Notes: generated by a model from the sequence alone, not told the origin. A stretch of 64,000 bases of DNA from Marinimicrococcus sp033875255 (GCA_033875255.1 JAWZSN010000019.1:1-64000), one strand, 5' to 3'; numbered from the stretch's first letter, positions 26,433 through 35,568 are shown. Numbers and translations are program-made.

Positions 26433-26714
26433 TCAGGACTCGTTGAGCCGCTCGCGCAACTCCTTGCCGGTCTTGAAATAAGGGACGACCTTGTCGGGCA
26501 CCTCGACCTCGCGGCCGGTGCGCGGGTTGCGGCCGACCCGGGCGGAGCGCGGCCGCACCGAGAAGGCCCCGAAGCCGCGCAGCTCGACCCGGTCGCCGCG
26601 CTCCAGGGCAGCGCTGATCTCCTCGAAGACCGTCGCCACAATGCGCTCGACGTCGCGTTGGTACAGATGCGGGTTGGCAGCCGCCAGCCGCTTGATGAGG
26701 TCAGACTTCGTCAT
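26433..26714 (-). CDS. ihfB: Integration host factor beta subunit
   Basis: A 93-residue HU/IHF protein (MTKSDLIKRLAAANPHLYQRD, then VELRGFGAFSVRPRSARVGRNPRTG with the Pro that intercalates DNA). It bends DNA as a heterodimer with IhfA. The gene lies downstream of the rpsA terminator and probably has its own promoter; a TTGACG sequence (26807-26812 on the minus strand) is a good candidate -35. Confidence 0.95.
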   Translation of the reverse strand: MTKSDLIKRLAAANPHLYQRDVERIVATVFEEISAALERGDRVELRGFGAFSVRPRSARVGRNPRTGREVEVPDKVVPYFKTGKELRERLNES

Positions 26715-26842
26715 GTGCCGGTCACCATGCGCGGGGGCCGGCGCGGCCGTGGCAGGATGCCCGGCCGCGCTTGGACCGCAGGAGACTGCCAGAGAGGCCG
26801 ATCGAGCGTCAAGGAACGGCAGGCCCTGCAAGTGGCCGCCGC

Positions 26843-26877
26843 AAAAAGAAAACCGGCCGGGCGAGGGCCCGGCCGGT
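26843..26877 (-). terminator. Rho-independent terminator of rpsA
   Basis: On the minus strand, an 11-bp perfect stem ACCGGCCGGGC / GCCCGGCCGGT with a short 4-nt loop is followed by the T-rich tract TTTTCTTTTT. It lies 30 nt past the rpsA stop. Confidence 0.9.
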
Positions 26878-26904
26878 CGGTAGCTTCGCAGTCTCAGGCG
26901 CCGA

Positions 26905-28641
26905 TCACTCCTCGGTGGAGTCCTCGCGCTTGTCCTCCTGCTGCTTCTGCCGCAGCGCCGCACCCAGGATGTCGCCCAGGCTGGCGCCGCTGTCGGTCGA
27001 GCCGTAGTCGGCCATGGCCTGCTTCTCGTCCTCGATCTCGAGAGCCTTGATCGAGAGGGAGAGGCGCCGGTTCATGGCGTCGAGGTTGATGACCTTGGCA
27101 TCGAGCTTCTCGCCGGCGGCGAACCGCTCCGGCCGCTGGGCGTCGCGGTCGCGAGCCAGCTCGGCCTTGCGGATGAAGCCGGTCGCACCCGTCGCGGTCT
27201 CGACCTCGATGCCGCCCGGGGTGATCTCCTTGATCACGCAGGTGACGCGGTCGCCGCGCTTGAGGCCCGAGACGGCCTCCTTGAACGGGTCGCTGGAGAG
27301 CTGCTTGACGCCCAGCGAGATCCGCTCCTTGTCGACGTCGACGTCCAGCACCACGGCACGGAGCGTGTCGCCCTTGCTGTACTGCTTGACCGCCTCCTCG
27401 CCCGACATGTTCCAGTCGAGGTCGGAGAGATGGACCATGCCGTCGATCTCGGCGTCGATGCCGATGAACAGACCGAACTCGGTGATGTTCTTGATCTCGC
27501 CCTCGACCTCCGCACCCGCGGGATGCGACTCGACGAAGCGCTCCCAGGGGTTCTCGAGGCACTGCTTGAGACCGAGCGAGATGCGGCGCTTGTCGGGATC
27601 GACCTCCAGCACCATCACCTCGACCTCCTGGCTGGTCGAGACGATCTTGCCGGGGTGGATGTTCTTCTTGGTCCAGCTCATCTCGGAGACGTGGACCAGA
27701 CCCTCGACACCCGGCTCCAGCTCCACGAAGGCGCCGTAGTCGGTGATGTTGGTGACGCGACCCTTGAACTTGGCGCCGTTCGGGTACTTGAGCTCGACGC
27801 CCTCCCAGGGATCCGCCTCGAGCTGCTTCATGCCGAGGCTGATGCGCTGGGTCTCGCGGTTGAAGCGGATGACCTGCACGTTGACGGTCTGGCCGACGCC
27901 CAGCACGTCGCTCGGGTGGTTGACCCGGCGCCAGGAGATGTCGGTGACGTGCAGCAGGCCGTCGAGGCCGCCGAGGTCGACGAACGCACCGTAGTCGGTG
28001 ATGTTCTTGACCACGCCCTCGAGGATCTGGCCTTCCTGCAGGCTGGCCAGCAGCTCGTTGCGCTGCTCGGCGCGGCTCTCCTCGAGGACGGCACGGCGCG
28101 ACACGACAATATTGCCGCGGCGACGGTCCATCTTGAGGATCAGGAAGGGCTCCTGCTTGTTCACCAGGTGGCCGACGTCGCGCACGGGGCGAATGTCGAC
28201 CTGGCTGCCCGGCAGGAACGCCACCGCACCGCCCAGATCGACGGCAAAGCCGCCCTTGACCCGGCCGAAGATGTGGCCCTCGACCTTGGCCTGGTCGTTG
28301 AAAGCCTTCTCGAGGCGGTTCCAGCTCTCCTCGCGGCGCGCCTTGTCGCGCGAGAGAACGGCCTCGCCGCTGCGGTTCTCGAACCGCTCGACATAGACCT
28401 CGACGGAGTCGCCGATCTTGACCTCGGGGGCCTGCCCCGGCGCGGCGAACTCCTTGAGCGGGACGCGACCCTCGGACTTCAGCCCGACGTCGACGACCGC
28501 CACCTCGTCGTCGATGGCGACGACGCGACCCTTGACGACCGTGCCTTCGAGGCGGCTGGACGAGCCGAACTGCTCGTCGAGCATCGCGGCGAACTCGTCG
28601 CGCGACGCCTTGAAGTCGGTGGCAACGGTGCTTTCGGTCAT
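26905..28641 (-). CDS. rpsA: 30S ribosomal protein S1
   Basis: A 578-residue protein with six S1 RNA-binding repeats; the later ones show the repeated NITDYGAFVDL, NITDYGAFVEL and NITEFGLFIGI cores. S1 brings mRNA to the ribosome. It ends in an acidic tail (EDKREDSTEE). The ATG at 28641 follows AGCAAGA, and a -10-like TATAAC (28687-28692 on the minus strand) in the gap after cmk suggests a separate promoter. Confidence 0.97.
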   Translation of the reverse strand: MTESTVATDFKASRDEFAAMLDEQFGSSSRLEGTVVKGRVVAIDDEVAVVDVGLKSEGRVPLKEFAAPGQAPEVKIGDSVEVYVERFENRSGEAVLSRDKARREESWNRLEKAFNDQAKVEGHIFGRVKGGFAVDLGGAVAFLPGSQVDIRPVRDVGHLVNKQEPFLILKMDRRRGNIVVSRRAVLEESRAEQRNELLASLQEGQILEGVVKNITDYGAFVDLGGLDGLLHVTDISWRRVNHPSDVLGVGQTVNVQVIRFNRETQRISLGMKQLEADPWEGVELKYPNGAKFKGRVTNITDYGAFVELEPGVEGLVHVSEMSWTKKNIHPGKIVSTSQEVEVMVLEVDPDKRRISLGLKQCLENPWERFVESHPAGAEVEGEIKNITEFGLFIGIDAEIDGMVHLSDLDWNMSGEEAVKQYSKGDTLRAVVLDVDVDKERISLGVKQLSSDPFKEAVSGLKRGDRVTCVIKEITPGGIEVETATGATGFIRKAELARDRDAQRPERFAAGEKLDAKVINLDAMNRRLSLSIKALEIEDEKQAMADYGSTDSGASLGDILGAALRQKQQEDKREDSTEE

Positions 28642-28702
28642 TCTTGCTCCAGCAGCCCGCCCGGTGGATGGCCGGACGGGGTTAGGGTTATAGACAAAGG
28701 CC

Positions 28703-29386
28703 TCAATCGGTCCGTGGCCGGGCCTGCGGCCGTCCGGCGGCGTCGACCTGCCCGGAGAGCTGTCCACTGACCAGCCGCACCGCCTCGGCGAAGGAGGCGT
28801 CGGCGTCGAGCCGGGTCGTGTCCAGCGTCAAGGCGTCGTCGGCAATGCGCAGCGGCGCGACCGACCTCGCCTGATCACGCCGGTCACGCTCAATGAGCTC
28901 CTCCAGAACGCGCTCGTATATAGGCGTCTCGCCACGCCCTCGCAACTCCTCGAAACGCCGTCGCGCGCGCTCGGCGACCGAGGCGGTGACGTAGAGCTTG
29001 CAGGTGGCATCGGGGCAGATGACGGTGCCGACGTCGCGGCCCGCCAGCACGGCGCCGCGGCCGCTCGTGGCGATACGCCGCTGGAAGGGCAGGAGGGCGG
29101 CGCGGACCGCCGGCACCACCGCCACCTTCGAGGCGCCTTGGCCTACACCCTCCCCGCGCAGCCGGTGCTCGTCGACGTCCGCGGGCACCAGCGCCTCGGC
29201 CTCGCTTGCGGCCGCCAGCGGATCGCCCGGGTCGAGATGCCGGTCGATCATCCGCCGGGCTACTGCCCGGTAAAGAAGGCCGGTATCGAGAAAGGCCAGG
29301 TCGAAATGGGCGGCGAGGCGGCGCGCCACGGTGCTCTTGCCGGACGCCGCCGGGCCATCGACGGCGATCATCAGCGGCCCGCTCAC
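28703..29386 (-). CDS. cmk: Cytidylate kinase
   Basis: A 227-residue (d)CMP kinase with Walker A AVDGPAASGKST, the LDTGLLYRAVA block and the AGRDVGTVICPDA segment. The start is a GTG at 29386; its GTGA overlaps the aroA stop, so the two are translationally coupled. The order aroA-cmk-rpsA-ihfB is typical of the class. Confidence 0.95.
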   Translation of the reverse strand: MSGPLMIAVDGPAASGKSTVARRLAAHFDLAFLDTGLLYRAVARRMIDRHLDPGDPLAAASEAEALVPADVDEHRLRGEGVGQGASKVAVVPAVRAALLPFQRRIATSGRGAVLAGRDVGTVICPDATCKLYVTASVAERARRRFEELRGRGETPIYERVLEELIERDRRDQARSVAPLRIADDALTLDTTRLDADASFAEAVRLVSGQLSGQVDAAGRPQARPRTD

Positions 29387-30708
29387 GAGGCCACCGCGCC
29401 GATCCGCGCGCCGAGCCCGGTCATCAGCGAGGCGAAGCCCGGAAAGCTTGTCTCGATGGTCTCGGCACCCTGGACCGTGACCGGCGCTGCGGCACGGCCG
29501 CCCAGCACGAGGAAGCTCATGGCGATTCGGTGGTCGAGATGCGCGTCGATGAGCGCCCCGCCGGCCGGCGGGCGGCCGCCGTCGACGATCAGGTCGTCGC
29601 CCTCGACCGTGACATCGACGCCGCAGGCGGCAAGCCCCTCGGCCATCAGGCTCAGCCGGTCGCTTTCCTTGACCCGGAGCTCGCCCAACCCGCGCATCAC
29701 CGTGCGGCCGCGCGCGAAGGCGGCGGCCACCGCCAGCACCGGATACTCGTCGATCATGCTGGGTGCACGGCCGGGCGGCACCTCGACACCCACGAGATCC
29801 GAGCCGCGCACGGTGATGTCGCCGATCTCCTCGCCCGCTTCCTCGCGGCGATTCTCGACCGCGATATCGGCACCCATCTCGGCGAGCGTCGTATAGAGGC
29901 CGGTGCGCAGCGGGTTGAGCCCGACGCCCTCGAGGCGAACGACCGCGCCCGGGGTGATCGCCGCGGCAACGGCGGGGAAGGCCGCCGAGGAGGGGTCGCC
30001 CGGAACCCGGAAGGATTGCGGGCGCAGCTCGGGCTGGCCCTCGATGCCGATGCGCACGCGCCCGCCGGAAAGAGCCTCGCGGGTCACCCGCGCGCCCATG
30101 CCGGCGAGCATCCTCTCGGTATGATCGCGCGAGGGCAGGGGCTCGACCACCGTGGTGAGGCCTGGTGTGTGCAACCCCGCCAGCAGGATCGCCGACTTCA
30201 CCTGGGCGGAGGCGACGCCGCTCTCCCAGGCGAGCGGCAGCAGATCGGCGCGGCCGGTGACGGCCAGCGGCAGGCGCTCGCCGCTGCGGGCCAGGAACGT
30301 TGCGCCCATCTGCCGCAACGGCTCGATCACCCGGCGCATCGGCCGGGCGCGAAGCGAGGCGTCGCCGGTCATGAAGCTGGTGAAAGGGTGTCCTGCCAAC
30401 AGGCCCATGAGCAGCCTCGCGCCGGTGCCGGCATTGCCGAGGTCGAGCGGCTCGTCGGGCTCGGCAAGGCCGCCCACGCCCACACCCTGGACCACCCAGG
30501 TGCCATCGGCGTGCCGCTCGATCGGCACGCCCATCCGGCGCAGGGCCGAGGCGGTGCTCAACACGTCCTCGCCCTCGAGCAGGCCCGTGATCCGGCTCTC
30601 GCCCACCGCCAGGGCGGCAAACATCAAGGAGCGATGGGAAATCGACTTGTCGCCGGGGAGCGCGACGGCGCCCGAGAGCGCATCGTGCGGCGAAGCTCGA
30701 AGCTGCAT
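29383..30708 (-). CDS. aroA: EPSP synthase (3-phosphoshikimate 1-carboxyvinyltransferase), class II-like
   Basis: A 441-residue enzyme of the shikimate pathway. The sequence ALPGDKSISHRSLMF opens the first domain, and SAQVKSAILLAG, SRDHTERML, DPSSAAFP and RAPSMIDEYPVLAVAAAFA match the class II (CP4-like) group. At the glyphosate site, however, it has Gly94 (GNAGTGARLL) where CP4 has Ala. The ATG at 30708 gives the family length; the frame is open upstream to 30819 with further ATGs. It is the first gene of the aroA-cmk-rpsA block. Confidence 0.95.
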   Translation of the reverse strand: MQLRASPHDALSGAVALPGDKSISHRSLMFAALAVGESRITGLLEGEDVLSTASALRRMGVPIERHADGTWVVQGVGVGGLAEPDEPLDLGNAGTGARLLMGLLAGHPFTSFMTGDASLRARPMRRVIEPLRQMGATFLARSGERLPLAVTGRADLLPLAWESGVASAQVKSAILLAGLHTPGLTTVVEPLPSRDHTERMLAGMGARVTREALSGGRVRIGIEGQPELRPQSFRVPGDPSSAAFPAVAAAITPGAVVRLEGVGLNPLRTGLYTTLAEMGADIAVENRREEAGEEIGDITVRGSDLVGVEVPPGRAPSMIDEYPVLAVAAAFARGRTVMRGLGELRVKESDRLSLMAEGLAACGVDVTVEGDDLIVDGGRPPAGGALIDAHLDHRIAMSFLVLGGRAAAPVTVQGAETIETSFPGFASLMTGLGARIGAVAS

Positions 30709-30870
30709 GAAAAGACCCGTCTCCTGGGAACCGAGCGTGGCCTCGGGCCGCATCGCGGACGTCACGAAAAAGGCCCGGAAAGGCGGCGCGCTTTGCTTTT
30801 GACAGGTGGGGGCGATCATGGCAATTGCCTTCGCCCAACGCCATACTGGACCCTATTGGGAGACACGCGC

Positions 30871-31278
30871 GTGGCCAAGCCGGAATGGGGCACCAAACGC
30901 ACCTGCCAGGCGTGCAGTGCGCGCTTCTACGATTTCGGGCGATCGCCCGTTGCCTGCCCGGCCTGCGGGGCCGTGGTGGACCTCGAGACGGCCGGCCGTG
31001 CCCGCCGCTCGCGCACGAGCACCCGCGCCACCGCGGCCGCGGTGGCGAAGAAGCCCGAGGTCGAGGACGAGGTCGAGGAAGAGGTCGAGGTCGAGGTCGA
31101 GGAGGACGAGACCGAGGTCGAGGACGAGGTCGAGGATGTCGAGACCGATGACGCCGGCGACGACGAGGACGACGCCGACGAGGAGCGCGCGCTCATCGAG
31201 GATCCCGCCGATCTCGGCGACGACGAGGACATGAGCGAGGTCATCGACAGCGACATCGGCGACCACGAGGATCGCTAG
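30871..31278 (+). CDS. TIGR02300-type zinc-ribbon protein with acidic tail
   Basis: A 135-residue protein. Residues 1-45 form a short zinc ribbon (TCQACSARFYDFG, then ACPACGAVVDLE) of the FYDLN-acid (TIGR02300) family. The C-terminal 75 residues are almost entirely Glu, Asp and Val, a strongly acidic and probably disordered tail. It starts with GTG at 30871 after GGGAG. It is divergent from aroA, which is the usual place of this family in alphaproteobacteria. The function is unknown. Confidence 0.85.
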   Translation: MAKPEWGTKRTCQACSARFYDFGRSPVACPACGAVVDLETAGRARRSRTSTRATAAAVAKKPEVEDEVEEEVEVEVEEDETEVEDEVEDVETDDAGDDEDDADEERALIEDPADLGDDEDMSEVIDSDIGDHEDR

Positions 31279-31288
31279 AAAAAACCTC

Positions 31289-31317
31289 TTGCCAGCGGGC
31301 GGTGAACTTCCTAGAGA
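31289..31317 (+). promoter_or_regulatory. Promoter of the first tRNA-Ala
   Basis: TTGCCA (31289-31294) and TAGAGA (31312-31317) are separated by 17 nt, and the tRNA starts 17 nt after the -10 box. Confidence 0.65.
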
Positions 31318-31334
31318 TCCGCCCGCATCCCGGT

Positions 31335-31410
<76 letters not shown>

Positions 31411-31460
31411 AGCTCTCCGATGCACCTCTTCTTCGATGCGGGGCCTCTGGCCCCCGGTGA

Positions 31461-31489
31461 CCGCGGTTCAGCATGGGCCGCGGCTTTTT
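31461..31489 (+). terminator. Probable terminator after the first tRNA-Ala
   Basis: CCGCGG (31461-31466) and CCGCGG (31478-31483) can pair across an 11-nt loop and are followed by CTTTTTG. It lies 50 nt after the tRNA. Confidence 0.6.
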
Positions 31490-31609
31490 GCGTTCGGTCG
31501 TTCCTTTGGTGACTGTTGCCGGGGGCGGGCCGGGCGGAATCAGGCCGTAGCTCTTTTGCCGCAATGCCCGGGCGGGTCGATTTCCTGCCCCATAACTGTC
31601 ATCGGCAGC

Positions 31610-31638
31610 TTGCCAGCAGGCGGTGAACCCTCTAAATA
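31610..31638 (+). promoter_or_regulatory. Promoter of the second tRNA-Ala
   Basis: TTGCCA (31610-31615), 17-nt spacer, TAAATA (31633-31638); the tRNA begins 17 nt downstream. Confidence 0.65.
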
Positions 31639-31655
31639 TCCGCCCGCATCCCGGT

Positions 31656-31731
<76 letters not shown>

Positions 31732-31836
31732 AGCTCTCCGATGCACCTCCTCTCCCCGCCGGGCCATCCGGTCCGGCGCTGATCCCCAAGACATCTCCAT
31801 AACGTCGCCGCATCGTCCCGCCTGTCCGCGGTCCGC

Positions 31837-33072
31837 TTAGCCGTTGCCCCGTGGCAGCAGACGGGCGCGCCAGTTGCGGAGCTTTGCATCCGGCCGCATC
31901 AGCGCCAGCTCGTAGGCGGCGGCGCGCCGTTGGCGTTGCAAGCCCTGGCTCCATGCAGCCTCGCAGCCCTCCGTGTCGACCGGCCGGCCGAGGATGTAGC
32001 GGCTGCCGCGGGTAAGCATGCCGCCACGTCGCTCCCACCAGTCGCGCACCAGCTCCGGGTCGGGCCAGGGGAGGCCAGCATCGGGATCCGCCGGGAGGCC
32101 GTCAGTCGCGAGCTCGGCCTCCGGCTCGAGGGCGAGGTCAGGGGGTGTGTCGGCGGCAAGATCGTCATGGGCGAGATCGACACCGGTCAGCAAGGCGAAG
32201 CTCTCGCCGGCGACCCGCGCGAGCTCGGGATCGGCCATGCGGCCGAGCAGCCAGGGCACGCCTGCCGGATCCCCCAGGATGCCCAATGCGCGCACCATGA
32301 GCCGACCGCGGCCGGGATCCTCGCCCAGCCCGCGGATCCAGGCGCGGGCGGTCTCCCGCCGTGCCGCGCGAACCGCCGCGTCGAGCGCCGGCCCGCCGTC
32401 CGGCTCGTTCTCGGCCGCTTGTTCGAGCACCGGAAGGCCGGCTGCCGGATCCCCCAGCAAGGCCGCTGCCCAGGCGCCCCACAAGGCGGCCGGGCCATGG
32501 CTCTCGTCGGCGGCAGCGGCGGCGGCGGCACACAGATCGGCGCGCCCCAGCTCGCCGGCGAGGCGCAGCGCCCGGCCACGCACCGCGGACTCGGGGTCTT
32601 CCACCAGCCGGCCCAACGCTGCTCCGGCGTCGCTGCGGTGCGCCGAGCAGGCGGCGAGGCCGAGGCAGCGGGAGAACCCGTCGCCGGCCAGCCACGGCCG
32701 CAGGAACGGGGCAAGGTGCCGGGGAGCGGTCCAGCCCAGCGCGCCCAGAAGGCCTGCCTGGGTCTCGGGCTGCAGGCGGGCGAGCTCGACCAGCTCGTCG
32801 AGGAGCGCCCGGTCACCCGCCTCGAGCGCCAGCAGGGCCGCCACGAAGAGTTCGCCGGGGCCACCGCGCTGCTCGAGGCGCTCGCAGGCGGCGGCGAGCC
32901 CGTCCCCGCCGCCCGCCCTGACGACGCCGAGATGTGCCTCCAGACGCTCCTCTACCCGTAACAGATGGTGGATCGCGCAGTGCGGCTGGTCGGTGGCGGC
33001 GTGGCGCAGCGTCCACAAGGCGGAGGCCGCCTCGGCATGCTGCTCGACGTGATGCGGGACGATGGCGTGCAA
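31837..33072 (-). CDS. HEAT-repeat protein, TIGR02270-like
   Basis: A 411-residue protein. The N-terminal part (HVEQHAEAASALWTLR, then RVEERLEAHLGVVRAGG) and the C-terminal segment (GSRYILGRPV, then RRAAAYELALM) match the TIGR02270 family, and the middle is a run of Ala/Leu/Arg HEAT-like helices (ALGWTAPRHLAPFL, ALGILGDPAGVPWLLGRM). Family members are often near type VI secretion genes, but none are seen here. No ATG exists at the 5' end; the best start is TTG at 33072, so the start is uncertain. Confidence 0.7.
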   Translation of the reverse strand: MHAIVPHHVEQHAEAASALWTLRHAATDQPHCAIHHLLRVEERLEAHLGVVRAGGGDGLAAACERLEQRGGPGELFVAALLALEAGDRALLDELVELARLQPETQAGLLGALGWTAPRHLAPFLRPWLAGDGFSRCLGLAACSAHRSDAGAALGRLVEDPESAVRGRALRLAGELGRADLCAAAAAAADESHGPAALWGAWAAALLGDPAAGLPVLEQAAENEPDGGPALDAAVRAARRETARAWIRGLGEDPGRGRLMVRALGILGDPAGVPWLLGRMADPELARVAGESFALLTGVDLAHDDLAADTPPDLALEPEAELATDGLPADPDAGLPWPDPELVRDWWERRGGMLTRGSRYILGRPVDTEGCEAAWSQGLQRQRRAAAYELALMRPDAKLRNWRARLLPRGNG

Positions 33073-33254
33073 GGCGGATCCGGCGCTCGAGGTGGACGCG
33101 GCTGCCGACGCGAATGGGCAACCTTTGTGCAACCTATCACGACACGGCGCCCTGCCACGAGGTACGCCCGCCTTGCGGCATCTCGACCGCGGGGCCGGGC
33201 GTTGGTAGAGCGGTGGCGCCCGCAAGCAGGCGGCCGCCGATCGGGAGGAGAGAG

Positions 33255-33629
33255 ATGCAAGGCACCAACCATCGCGTCCGCCAGCGCGTTATCGCCCCTC
33301 TGCTGGCGCTGCTGCTGGCCGCCCAGGCCACAGCGCTGCCGGCAGCCGCCTCCGGCAGGCCGGAGCAGCCCGATCCGGCTCAGGGGCAGCGTCTCGCCGA
33401 GCAGTATTGTGGCCGCTGCCACGCCACCGGGCCCACCGACGAAAGCCCGCTGCCCGAGGCGGTGCCGTTCCGCGAGCTGCGCAGCCTCTACCCGCTGGAG
33501 AGTCTCGCCGAGGCGCTCGCCGAGGGTATCGTCACCGGCCACGAGGCCATGCCCGTGTTCCGCTTCGAGCCGCGCGACATCGACAATCTCCTGGCGTGGC
33601 TCGCCACCCTCGACGGCACCCGCGACTGA
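33255..33629 (+). CDS. Small exported c-type cytochrome
   Basis: A 124-residue protein with a signal peptide (hydrophobic residues 12-30) and one heme site YCGRCH (Cys52, Cys55, His56). A later Met (HEAMPVF) can be the sixth ligand. It is a class I cytochrome c of the periplasm. The ATG at 33255 follows GGGAGGAG. It runs tail to tail with a second cytochrome gene 10 nt away. Confidence 0.88.
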   Translation: MQGTNHRVRQRVIAPLLALLLAAQATALPAAASGRPEQPDPAQGQRLAEQYCGRCHATGPTDESPLPEAVPFRELRSLYPLESLAEALAEGIVTGHEAMPVFRFEPRDIDNLLAWLATLDGTRD

Positions 33630-33639
33630 GGCGCCGGCT

Positions 33640-34146
33640 TCAGCCCGGAAACCTGACCGTCAGATAGGGGGCACTGGCCTTTTCCGAGGGGCCTACCGGA
33701 ACCGGCACGCGGTTCTCCACCGGCCGCAGGGCTCGAAGATAGGTCGCGAGCGCGTCCAGATCGTCGTCGCTGGCATTGCCGTAGGCGCGCCACGGCATGG
33801 CCGGCGCCAGCTCGCGCCCGTCAGGCCGGACGCCGTCGCGCAGGGCGGCGACGATGTCCTCCTTGCTCCACGCGCCGAGGCCGGTGGCCTCGTCGGCCGT
33901 GAGGTTGGGCGGGTAGAAGATGCCCAATCCCGGGATCTCGAAGCCGATGTCGGAGCCGGCCAGGGCGCGAGCCGTGTCCGGCTCGCCCTTGAGCGCTCCC
34001 GGTGTGTGGCAGCCGCCGCAATCCATGATGGTCGCCAGATAGCGGCCACGCTCGATCAGCGCCGCATCCTCGGCGCCGGCGGTACCGGCGAGCACGATCG
34101 AGAAAAGGGCGACGCATGCGGGCGCCGCCACGTTGCGCAGCTTCAT
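33640..34146 (-). CDS. Exported c-type cytochrome
   Basis: A 168-residue protein with a signal peptide (about residues 1-25) and a single heme site DCGGCH (Cys43, Cys46, His47); the Met in APAMPWRAYG fits the axial ligand. The sequence resembles the cytochrome c subunits that accompany periplasmic dehydrogenases, such as alcohol or aldehyde dehydrogenases. No such partner is adjacent. The ATG at 34146 follows AAGGCAG. Confidence 0.88.
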   Translation of the reverse strand: MKLRNVAAPACVALFSIVLAGTAGAEDAALIERGRYLATIMDCGGCHTPGALKGEPDTARALAGSDIGFEIPGLGIFYPPNLTADEATGLGAWSKEDIVAALRDGVRPDGRELAPAMPWRAYGNASDDDLDALATYLRALRPVENRVPVPVGPSEKASAPYLTVRFPG

Positions 34147-34278
34147 CTTTTCTGCCTTCCCCGAGTGGCTGTGCAGCCGCTGTTGGTACCAAGCACCGGG
34201 CTCGCCGCACACGTTCATGTGCGGCGGGACGACGCACCGGGGAGCGTCGGTCAGCGGATTTTCTTCCGGCTGGTGCGG

Positions 34279-35022
34279 CTAGCGCACGGCCGCGCCAGGC
34301 GGCCGGCGGCGACAGAGATAGACCTCTTCCTCGGGGTGCTCGACGATCACGAACCCGGCGCTTCGCAGCATCGCCTCGACCGCCGCGCGGTTGGGGATCC
34401 ACCAATTGGTGGGATCACCGGCATAGCACTGCTCGACGAAGTGCATGACGGGGAAGTCGGGGTGCTCGAAGGGAGCCTCGTCATCGAGGCGGTAGTCCGC
34501 CTCGATCGGGCTGACGCTGCGGCTTCCCCGCTGCATCGACTGGAAAAGGAGCAGGTCGCGGGCGACGTGCTCGTGGATCAGGTCGAGCGCCAGGAGCGGG
34601 TGGCGCAGGTGGTAGAGCACGCCCATGAAGATCACGAGGTCGAACCGCTCGCCAATGCTTGCCACGTCGTAGACGGAGAGCCGGCGGAACTCCACGTCGA
34701 GCCCGGCGGTCCGCGTGGCGAAGCGCGCCTGCTCGAGATACGCCTCGCTGTCGTCCACCCCGAGTACGCGCTCGGCCCCGCGCCGCTTCATCTCCATGGC
34801 GTAGAAGCCGGCGTTGCAGCCGATGTCGAGGACGCTTCTGCCGCTCAGGTCCGCGGGCACGGCATGGGCAAAGCGCTGCCACTTGAAGCGGGGATAGTCG
34901 CCCAGGAAATGGTCGGGGGCCGTCGGCACCCCCTTGAGATCGAGATTGTGGAACCAGGGAGCGAGCTCGTGCACGCGGTGCCGGATCCGGCTGCGCTCCG
35001 CGTCGTGATCTGTCTGCTGCAT
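34279..35022 (-). CDS. SAM methyltransferase, CmoB/DUF1698-like (TIGR04290 type)
   Basis: A 247-residue protein with the SAM loop VLDIGCNAGFYAMEM, GVDDSEAYL and the segment FDLVIFMGVLYHLRHPLLAL, which match the CmoB-related group; the sequence YPRFKWQRFAHAVP fits the TIGR04290 type. The substrate is unknown; related proteins are usually found beside polysaccharide genes, which are not seen here. The ATG at 35022 gives the family length. Confidence 0.82.
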   Translation of the reverse strand: MQQTDHDAERSRIRHRVHELAPWFHNLDLKGVPTAPDHFLGDYPRFKWQRFAHAVPADLSGRSVLDIGCNAGFYAMEMKRRGAERVLGVDDSEAYLEQARFATRTAGLDVEFRRLSVYDVASIGERFDLVIFMGVLYHLRHPLLALDLIHEHVARDLLLFQSMQRGSRSVSPIEADYRLDDEAPFEHPDFPVMHFVEQCYAGDPTNWWIPNRAAVEAMLRSAGFVIVEHPEEEVYLCRRRPPGAAVR

Positions 35023-35107
35023 CGCCTCGACACCGCTTCGAGGTGGGTCGGAAGCGCCGCATGGCGCCAAGGCCTCAACAGCGCGATGCGCGCCGAGGTT
35101 TCCTGCC

Positions 35108-35563
35108 TCAGCGTCCGGTGCGGCGGATCGCCTGGATGGCGGTGTCGAGGGTCTGCAGGAAGCGCGAGCGGTCCTGCTTCGAGAAGGGGCGGCCGCCGCT
35201 GCGGATCTCGCCGGTCTCGCGCAGCTCGGTCATGAGGTTGCGCATGGCGAGATCGGCGCCGATCGAGTCGGGGGTGAAGGGCCGGCCGTTGGGGGCGATC
35301 ACCCTGGCACCGGCCTTCACGCAACGGTCGGCCAGCGGCACGTCGGCGGTGATGACCACGTCGCCGGGGCCGGACCGCTCGGCGATCCAGTCGTCGGCGC
35401 GATCCAGTCCCTCGGTCACCACCACCCGCTCGATCAGCGGCGTCTCGGGGATGCGCATCCAGCCATTCGAGACGACGAACACCTTGAGCTGGTAGCGGCC
35501 GGCGACGCGGTACACCTCGTCCTTTACCGGGCAGGCATCCGCGTCGACATAGACCTCCAGCAA
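35108..35563 (-). CDS. YaiI/YqxD family protein (DUF188)
   Basis: A 151-residue protein with the family motifs VYVDADACPVKDEV, FVVSNGW, GPGDVVITADVPLADR and APNGRPFTPDSIG. The fold is PIN-like and may bind metal; the role is unknown. The start is a TTG at 35563, 6 nt after the gatB stop, so its translation is probably coupled to gatB. Confidence 0.88.
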   Translation of the reverse strand: MLEVYVDADACPVKDEVYRVAGRYQLKVFVVSNGWMRIPETPLIERVVVTEGLDRADDWIAERSGPGDVVITADVPLADRCVKAGARVIAPNGRPFTPDSIGADLAMRNLMTELRETGEIRSGGRPFSKQDRSRFLQTLDTAIQAIRRTGR

Positions 35564-35568
35564 CGCGG

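Noticed and set aside
31411..31600. Possible small RNA between the tRNA-Ala copies
   Set aside because: A terminator-like hairpin is present, but no separate promoter or conserved structure could be seen.
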